In this document: piece after piece, positions 58,284 to 64,000 of the stretch
Layout of the letters: every line of letters starts with the position of its first letter
How positions within the stretch are numbered: position 1 is the first letter of the stretch
NCBI RefSeq assembly: GCF_007970185.1
Contig: NZ_CP042431.1
Span: 7,361,342 to 7,425,341 of the forward strand
Reading direction: 5' to 3'
Source of the DNA: Pseudobacter ginsenosidimutans
Lineage (GTDB): Bacteria; Bacteroidota; Bacteroidia; Chitinophagales; Chitinophagaceae
Length of the DNA: 64,000 bases
Translations under genes and position numbers: made by a program
The notes under the pieces: model-generated
Database searches by the model: none
What the model was told of the DNA's origin: nothing
What the model saw: only the letters and a program-made list of their open reading frames with translations

Positions 58284-59570
58284 ATGAAGCGAATTCTCAA
58301 CGTATTGCTGGTTTTCATTGCGTCAGCCATTTCAGTTGCAGCCCAGGACCCTGCCTGGGGCGTAAGACCGGATGATATCAATAATATTATCACAGGCGCA
58401 GAAAGAGTTCCGGCCCTGCTTTCACAGTTGAAGGGGAAAAGGCTCGCCATCTTCGCCAATCATACTTCACAGGTAAAAGGAGTGAACCTGGTAGACCTCC
58501 TCCACAGCAAGGGCTTCAGGATTTCCGTTGTATTCGGACCTGAGCATGGATTCAGGGGCACTGCAGATGCAGGGGAAAAAGTCAGTAATTATAAAGATAA
58601 AAAAACGGGCATTCCCGTGGTATCACTCTATGGTTCCAAACGCCGCCCATCCGCGGAAGATCTTAAAAATGTTGACCTGATGGTCTTCGATATCCAGGAT
58701 GTGGGAACCAGATTCTACACTTATATTTCCTCACTGGAAGAATATATGATCGCCGCCTTTGAAAATGGTAAGCCGCTGCTGGTACTAGACAGGCCCAATC
58801 CCAATGGTTTTTATGTAGATGGCCCTGTACTGGACACAGCATTCCGCTCCTTCGTGGGTATGCAACCTGTTCCTGTAGTGTATGGCATGACCATCGGGGA
58901 ATATGCAAAAATGCTGGTTGGGCAAAAATGGATAAAAGGAAAATTCAATCCGGGCAACGCAGCAGTAAAAGAGTTCAACAATCATAAGGATCTTATTGCT
59001 TTTCTTCAAAGCAAAGAAAAACTGAAGATGATGATCCTCCCCTGCCTCAATTACAGGCATAGCCAGAAATATATCCTTCCCGTGAAACCCTCTCCCAACC
59101 TGCCGGATATTCAAAGCATCTATTGTTATCCCAGCACCTGCTTCTTTGAAGGCACCACATTGAGCGAAGGACGGGGTACGCCGATGCCATTCAGAATATT
59201 CGGGCACCCCGCACTTCCATCTTCACTGAAAAGCTTTACGCCAAAGGGTGTGCCGGGAGCGGGTAATCCGAAGCTGAAAGACCAGCTCTGCTATGGATGG
59301 GAGATCGAAGGATCACCTGAAGAAATATTAAAACAGATCGATGGCAGGATACAACTGAAATGGTTACTCGAAGCATACCGTCTGTTCCCCAAAAAGGATT
59401 CCTTCTTTCTCAATAAAGGGGCATTCTTCAATAAACTGGCAGGCAATGCCGATCTGCAACAACAATTGAAAGAGGGAAAGACGGAAGAACAGATCCGCGC
59501 CAGTTGGGAACCCGGCCTGAAAGAGTTCAAGTATATCAGGAAGAAATACCTGATCTATTCAGATCTCTGA
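58284..59570 (+). CDS. namZ: DUF1343 / NamZ-type exo-beta-N-acetylmuramidase, exported
   Basis: A 428-residue protein with a signal peptide (to about 20, SVAAQ). DUF1343 motifs are LAIFANHTSQVKG, VVFGPEHGFRGTADAGEKV, MVFDIQDVGTRFYTYISSL, LVLDRPNPNG and FFEGTTLSEGRGT. NamZ (GH171) removes terminal N-acetylmuramic acid from peptidoglycan fragments, for wall recycling or scavenging. It abuts the convergent universal-stress gene with no gap. Confidence 0.9.
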   Translation: MKRILNVLLVFIASAISVAAQDPAWGVRPDDINNIITGAERVPALLSQLKGKRLAIFANHTSQVKGVNLVDLLHSKGFRISVVFGPEHGFRGTADAGEKVSNYKDKKTGIPVVSLYGSKRRPSAEDLKNVDLMVFDIQDVGTRFYTYISSLEEYMIAAFENGKPLLVLDRPNPNGFYVDGPVLDTAFRSFVGMQPVPVVYGMTIGEYAKMLVGQKWIKGKFNPGNAAVKEFNNHKDLIAFLQSKEKLKMMILPCLNYRHSQKYILPVKPSPNLPDIQSIYCYPSTCFFEGTTLSEGRGTPMPFRIFGHPALPSSLKSFTPKGVPGAGNPKLKDQLCYGWEIEGSPEEILKQIDGRIQLKWLLEAYRLFPKKDSFFLNKGAFFNKLAGNADLQQQLKEGKTEEQIRASWEPGLKEFKYIRKKYLIYSDL

Positions 59571-60398
59571 TTAGGAAACAGGCAATACCATTACCGGGAT
59601 AGAACTATGCCATGCCAGTCTTTTGGATACACTTTTCCTGAAGATGGCAGCCAGGCCATTTTGGTGACGGTGCAGTGCGATGATCAGCCCTGCTTCTTTT
59701 TCACTGGTGAAATCATTGATGCCTGTTACGATATCAGGATCGCTTATGTAATGATATGTTGCGTGGTATTTGTCGAGCAGCGAATGTGTATCGCCGATCT
59801 GGTCCCTGAGCCCGGTTACATCGCCTTCTGCCTGACTCACGTTCACCACCAGGAGGTCCGATCCCAATGTATCGAGTACTTTCAACAACAGAGGTGTGTC
59901 CATTTTTTCCCTTACATCTTTCAGGTCTGTAGCCAGCACTACTTTATGCGGATATTCCACCACAGTTTCAGAAGGCACGATCAGCAAAGGATAACGGATA
60001 TTTCCCATGACGCGGATCGCATTGCTGCCGATCAGTAATTTTTCCATACCTGTTCTTCCGGTGATGCCCATCACCACGAGGTCGATCATTTTCTCTTCGC
60101 AAATGCGATTGATCCTGCTTTCGAGGATAGTGTCTTCCATAAGAAAGCTCACTTCAATACCAGGCCCTGCCAACTGACGGAGTGAATCCTGCCATACTTC
60201 CAACGTGTGGATGGTTTCGTTGCGCAATTCCTCCCTGCCCGCTGCAACCGTTGGCATGCTTTCCAGCGCAGTGTTTGCCTGATCGGCATAAAAGATCAGC
60301 AGATGTTCTGTTTTCCATTTTTTGGCAAGCATACAGGCGTACTCTGCTGCAAGAAATGCATTATCGGAAAAATCGGTCAGTAAGAGAATGGATTTCAT
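59571..60398 (-). CDS. Universal stress protein, two tandem UspA domains
   Basis: A 275-residue protein with two Usp folds. The first (about 1-145) ends with the ATP-binding pattern VMGITGRTGMEKLLIGSNA and YPLLIVPS. The second (about 150-275) keeps the start (KVVLATDLKD) but has lost the glycine-rich nucleotide motif (LAAIFRKSVSKRL). Role in stress adaptation inferred from family only. A TAGCTTCG near-box (60430-60437) lies upstream. Confidence 0.88.
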   Translation of the reverse strand: MKSILLLTDFSDNAFLAAEYACMLAKKWKTEHLLIFYADQANTALESMPTVAAGREELRNETIHTLEVWQDSLRQLAGPGIEVSFLMEDTILESRINRICEEKMIDLVVMGITGRTGMEKLLIGSNAIRVMGNIRYPLLIVPSETVVEYPHKVVLATDLKDVREKMDTPLLLKVLDTLGSDLLVVNVSQAEGDVTGLRDQIGDTHSLLDKYHATYHYISDPDIVTGINDFTSEKEAGLIIALHRHQNGLAAIFRKSVSKRLAWHSSIPVMVLPVS

Positions 60399-60543
60399 GA
60401 AGCTGATTTTTTAAAAATGAGAGGGCAGACGAAGCTAAGGGAATCAGATTACCTGAATATTAAAAAAAGGAATGCATCTTTGCTACTCCAATTTACGAAG
60501 TCCCGGGCAAATCTGAACAGCTCATTTTAAAACTCGATATATC

Positions 60544-61479
60544 ATGAAATCATTTAAAGACCTCCGCATCATTTTTATGGGAACGCCTGAGTTTGCAGTA
60601 GCATCGCTGGATGCGCTGGTACAGGCAGGAGGCAATATCGTGGGTGTGGTAACGGCTCCGGACAAACCAGCGGGCAGAGGCATGAAACTCACCGAAAGTG
60701 CAGTAAAGAAATATGCAGCCGAACGGGGCCTGAACCTTCTCCAGCCGGAAAAGCTCCGCGATCCTCAATTCCTGGAAGCATTGCGCGCACTGGAAGCCGA
60801 TATACAGATCGTTGTAGCTTTTCGCATGCTACCTGAAATAGTCTGGGATATGCCCCCCATGGGCACCGTGAACCTGCACGGTTCTTTATTGCCGCAGTAC
60901 CGCGGCGCAGCGCCAATCAACTGGGCTGTGATCAACGGTGAGGCCTATACGGGCGTTACTACTTTTCAACTGCAGCACGCAATTGATACAGGCAATATCC
61001 TGCTGCAGGAAAAATTCGCCATCAATGAAACAGATACTGCCGGAGACGTACACGATACGATGAAGAATATCGGCGCTGACCTGCTGGTGAGAACAGTGCA
61101 GGAACTGGCCGCAGGAACCATCCGCCCATTACCACAGGAACAGGCAGCCGAAGGAGTGGAACTCAAACATGCTCCCAAACTTTTCACGGAAACACAGAAA
61201 ATCGACTGGTCGTTACCGGTAGATCAGGTGTATAACCTGATCCGGGGATTGTCGCCCTACCCTACTGCCTTTACTTATTTGCAGGATAAGACCCTGAAAA
61301 TTTTCCAGGCAAAGAAAGAACATGGCGAACCTTCACTGCATCCCGGAGCAGTGCTGACAGATCACAAAACGTTTTTGAAATTCGCAGCAGCAGACGGATA
61401 TATCCATGTGCTGGAAATGCAGCTGGAAGGGAAAAAAAGAATGCTTGTGGAAGATTTCTTGCGGGGGTTCCGGTTTTAA
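60544..61479 (+). CDS. fmt: Methionyl-tRNA formyltransferase
   Basis: A 311-residue enzyme that formylates initiator Met-tRNA. Motifs are FMGTPEFAVASLDAL (11-25), the folate/catalytic loop TVNLHGSLLPQYRGAAPINW with its Asn/His, and ATG-like AIDTGNILLQ with catalytic Asp in the DTG segment. The C-terminal OB-like domain begins near KIDWSLPVDQVYNLIRGLSP. Length is normal. A near-consensus box CATCTTTG (60475-60482) lies upstream. Confidence 0.95.
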   Translation: MKSFKDLRIIFMGTPEFAVASLDALVQAGGNIVGVVTAPDKPAGRGMKLTESAVKKYAAERGLNLLQPEKLRDPQFLEALRALEADIQIVVAFRMLPEIVWDMPPMGTVNLHGSLLPQYRGAAPINWAVINGEAYTGVTTFQLQHAIDTGNILLQEKFAINETDTAGDVHDTMKNIGADLLVRTVQELAAGTIRPLPQEQAAEGVELKHAPKLFTETQKIDWSLPVDQVYNLIRGLSPYPTAFTYLQDKTLKIFQAKKEHGEPSLHPGAVLTDHKTFLKFAAADGYIHVLEMQLEGKKRMLVEDFLRGFRF

Positions 61480-61489
61480 CAGGCAACTC

Positions 61490-62530
61490 CTACCACTCCA
61501 CATTCACATAGAACTTTCCGATAGTAGCTCCCAGCTCTGTGGCTGCTGCATCACTGAGCCTGAGGTTCAATCCGATGTTCTCCTTCATCTCGGGCATTTG
61601 TCCCAATACTTTTGCGTAGACGGTTTTATTGGTAGAAGAGAAAGATACTTTCACGATGGTACCAACAGGTACATTATTCATCAGCGCATAGTATTTACCA
61701 TCTTTCCATCCGCTGTTACTGCGGAAGATAGCAGCATTGCCTGAAGTTCCTTTGCCGGTATTGTTGAAATTACTCCTGAAATAACCTCCTTTGAAGTTAA
61801 CGGGACCGCTGTTGCCGGGAGCAGGTTCAGCAGTGGCTGGTGCTGTTGCTTTCGGTTCTTCCTTAACCGGTTCTGTCTTCACAGGCTCTGTCTTCACTGG
61901 TTCAGCCTTTGGACCAGGTATATCAATCGGCTGGTTTGGTTTGGAAGGAGGAGGAGTTGTTATGGCTACATCTTTCACTGGTGCAGGCTGCGCCGGAGGG
62001 TCGGTTTTAGCGATGGGCTCGGCGCTGGTCACCGGTTTATTGGTTGCCATTGCCACCAGCGGACTCTGGCCGGTTTTTACTTTGAGATATCCTACAATCA
62101 GCTTCATGCCGGCACGGAGCTGATCATTCGTTACATTATTCCATTTTTCAAGATTAGCGATCGGCACTTTGTTATGACCAATGCTGATTCGATACATCCA
62201 TTCTTTATCTGCCACCACGTGATGAACAGGCACCAATACTTCATCGGAGGCTTTGGCGCCATCAAGTGTATAGTTCATGTCTGTAAGCGGGATCTTCAGC
62301 ACCTGGCCAATGGCCAGTGGTTTTTCCATACTGAGACCATTGAACGGCGCCATCTCTTTCGGGCTCTGGTTATAGATACGTCCCACACTGTACCAGTTCT
62401 CTTTGGCTGCTACTGTATGCGTGAGATACAACTGAGGTGTAGCTCCATGCACTACCAGCGGGCTCTGAGCAGATACAAACTGAACCAAAAAAAGACCACA
62501 GATCAAAAGAAATCGGCTGATGCTTGTCAT
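61490..62530 (-). CDS. LysM-repeat exported protein with Pro-rich linker
   Basis: A 346-residue protein with signal peptide (about 1-22, VQFVSAQ). Two LysM-like modules (AAKENWYSVGRIYNQSPKEM, about 37-80; VADKEWMYRISIGHNKVPIA, about 103-150) bind peptidoglycan. A Pro/Lys-rich linker carries repeats of EPVKTEP (about 205-235). The C-terminal 85 residues (KYYALMNNVPVGTIVKVSF, then VYAKVLGQMPE) resemble an RlpA-like double-psi barrel. Probably a wall-associated envelope protein. Convergent with fmt. Confidence 0.85.
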   Translation of the reverse strand: MTSISRFLLICGLFLVQFVSAQSPLVVHGATPQLYLTHTVAAKENWYSVGRIYNQSPKEMAPFNGLSMEKPLAIGQVLKIPLTDMNYTLDGAKASDEVLVPVHHVVADKEWMYRISIGHNKVPIANLEKWNNVTNDQLRAGMKLIVGYLKVKTGQSPLVAMATNKPVTSAEPIAKTDPPAQPAPVKDVAITTPPPSKPNQPIDIPGPKAEPVKTEPVKTEPVKEEPKATAPATAEPAPGNSGPVNFKGGYFRSNFNNTGKGTSGNAAIFRSNSGWKDGKYYALMNNVPVGTIVKVSFSSTNKTVYAKVLGQMPEMKENIGLNLRLSDAAATELGATIGKFYVNVEW

Positions 62531-62553
62531 AGCTTGCTTGTTTCGTAACCGTG

Positions 62554-62561
62554 CAAATGTA
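62554..62561 (-). promoter_or_regulatory. -7 box of the LysM protein gene
   Basis: TACATTTG on the minus strand, 23 bp before the ATG at 62530. Confidence 0.5.
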
Positions 62562-62568
62562 GAATATT

Positions 62569-63977
62569 TTAATTGCTTCCGCTTTTCAGGATCCGCCAGT
62601 TGGAAGGATAATAATTGTTTACCCTGTTGGGCAGGACCTTCACCCAGCCCAATGGCAGATTTTCATATTTCACCAATGCCCATCCAGTGGGAGCGTCCGA
62701 TAAAATAACTTGTTCCTTTCTCAAATATTGCAGGGCATCCTCCTTTTTTAACGATACCGCAACAGTTGAAGGATGCAGCAGTGTGCTCATCGCCAGCGAA
62801 TGATCGGGCACCAGTTGCTGCCCGGCCAGTTTTCCAACGGTGATCCCGGCATGACGCACGTATAAATTGTCAGCAACCACCAGCAATTCCTGTTCCAATA
62901 ATGCAGGGAATGCCAGCAATTGTTCCTGTTGTTTCCACAGCTGAATGCCCGCGTCCTGATTCAGCCAGGGCATTACGGCCGCCACTTCGCCTTTGGACGC
63001 TTTTTGTACTTTAGGCTTCTTCGGAGCACGGTAATGGAATTGCCCCCGTCTTTTTTCCGGAAAGCGGCAAGGAAAAATCCTTCGCCCTTCACCTGATCAG
63101 GAAAGAACCGGTAACCAGATCCTTTTCTTTCCGGCGATTGTACTTCCACAATATTCCAATCCGCCTGTAATTGCAAAGGCAGTGATTCCAGTTCAAAATT
63201 ATTCAGTAACCAGTCGATGATCTGTTCATCTTCTTCTTGTGAATAAGAACAGGTGGAATAAATAAGGGTGCCATCTTCAGCAAGCGATGGATAATAATCG
63301 GCCAGGATGCGCTGCTGCCGCTGGCTGCAGAGCTGCACAGCATGAGGGCTCCACTCAGCAATGGCTTCGGGCTCGCGCCGGAACAATCCGCTACCGCTGC
63401 AGGGCGCATCGATCACCAGCACGTCGAAGAAATTTTCGAGGGAACTGAAATCAGCGGGATCATTGTTGGTCACCATTACATTCGCCCCACCCCATTTCAC
63501 GAGATTCTCTTCCAGGATGGAAGCGCGTGATTTGATCACCTCATTGCTCACCAGCAAACTATCTGCAGAGATCAGTGATTGCAGGTGCGTGCTTTTGCCT
63601 CCAGGCGCAGCACAACCATCCAGCACACGCAATGACTGGTTCAGATCGAGCGTTTGCCGCATGGCCTGCTCCACAAACATACTGCTGGCCTCCTGCACAT
63701 AGTAGGCGCCCGCATGCAATAAAGGATCGAATGTAAAGAAAGGACGTTCCTGAAGATAGTAGCCATTGTCTGTCCAGGGGATCTTCCCACTCACGGGCAG
63801 GCTTATCCGATAAGTTTCCAGTCCACCGGCCAGCAAAGAAGCTTTGGCCGGATTGACGCGAACGGAGGTCACCTGTTCACCCGAGCGGTGAACGGCTTCA
63901 AATGCTTCCCGGTGATAGCCGGGCACTCCTTCCAGCGATTGCAGTAACGCAACCGGTAAATCCATATCACTCCCCAT
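62569..63977 (-). pseudogene. rRNA (cytosine-C5) methyltransferase of the RsmF/NOL1-Sun family, frameshifted
   Basis: The minus strand encodes a 334-residue part (62973-63977) with the SAM domain: VLDGCAAPGGKSTHLQ, VIDAPCSGSGLFRR with the catalytic PC motif, and STCSYSQEEDEQI with the second Cys. A 138-residue part (62569-62985) holds the C-terminal PUA-like RNA-binding domain (LGKLAGQQL-like VGKLAGQQLVPDHSL; GWVKVLPNRVNNYYPSNWRI). Homologues carry both in one chain of about 460 residues. A -1 shift at the A6 run (63051-63056) joins FRKK to RRGQFHYRAPKKPKVQKASK and on into MPWLNQDAG. It is either a deletion, a sequencing error, or slippage at A6. The start is ATG 63977 or 63965. Confidence 0.85.
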
Positions 63978-64000
63978 TATAAATTTTTGATCTCACCGAT

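Noticed and set aside
1-64000. tRNA or rRNA genes, prophage or integrative element
   Set aside because: No cloverleaf-like sequence, rRNA segment, integrase, transposase or phage structural gene was recognised on either strand.

Overview
The window is a chromosomal segment of a Bacteroidota bacterium, most likely a member of the Chitinophagaceae. Four things point there: a secreted protein ending in a type IX secretion sorting domain; the Bacteroidota -7 promoter box (TAnnTTTG) in front of many genes with almost no Shine-Dalgarno sequences; a sphingolipid/sulfonolipid-type alpha-oxoamine synthase; and a complete aerobic kynurenine degradation gene set. No prophage, CRISPR array, tRNA or rRNA gene was seen. 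One gene (29 kb) looks recently acquired.

Layout. 1-4.4 kb: tex (cut by the window edge), a small alpha/beta hydrolase and a cystathionine beta-synthase. 4.4-5.3 kb: non-coding DNA with two inverted, diverged copies of a foldable element. 5.3-8.9 kb: a 1191-residue T9SS-exported beta-helix protein. 8.9-10.0 kb: non-coding DNA with degenerate 26-27 bp tandem repeats. 10-14.5 kb: a BtuF-like binding protein, a kinase-fold-like unknown and two unrelated fructose-bisphosphate aldolases. 14.5-20.3 kb: secreted hydrolases on the minus strand (M57 and M16 peptidases, PafA phosphatase). 20.5-30 kb: alpha-oxoamine synthase, thioredoxin-like lipoprotein, UbiX, LolA, FtsK, a 7TM sensor kinase and a low-GC YhcG-type nuclease. 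30-34 kb: aroK, glutaryl-CoA dehydrogenase, and an ECF sigma/anti-sigma/exported protein operon.

34.2-42.2 kb is the metabolic centrepiece. A minus-strand operon (SDR, aminomuconate-semialdehyde dehydrogenase, RidA-type deaminase, kynureninase, kynurenine 3-monooxygenase, pyrF) is divergent from a plus-strand pair (3-hydroxyanthranilate dioxygenase, ACMS decarboxylase). Together they convert kynurenine to 2-aminomuconate and beyond. Tryptophan dioxygenase, kynurenine formamidase and quinolinate phosphoribosyltransferase are not in the window, so the cluster looks catabolic rather than NAD-forming. Glutaryl-CoA dehydrogenase (31 kb) and a 3-hydroxybutyryl-CoA dehydrogenase (46 kb) would suit a glutaryl-CoA branch.

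42.4-64 kb is mostly housekeeping: GDPD, PaiB-like protein, Mrp, DgkA, RibD, PrmC, ExbB/ExbD, SPFH protein, YpdA, PepT, CPBP protease, SlyD-like FKBP, NamZ, UspA, Fmt, a LysM protein, and an rRNA m5C methyltransferase whose reading frame is broken at an A6 run.

The most unusual items are the paired foldable elements at 4.5-5.2 kb, a promoter-terminator unit with no gene at 21.85-21.95 kb, a short palindromic repeat shared by 21.8 kb and 36.5 kb, the SDR without its catalytic Tyr/Lys in the kynurenine operon, and the frameshift at 63.05 kb.
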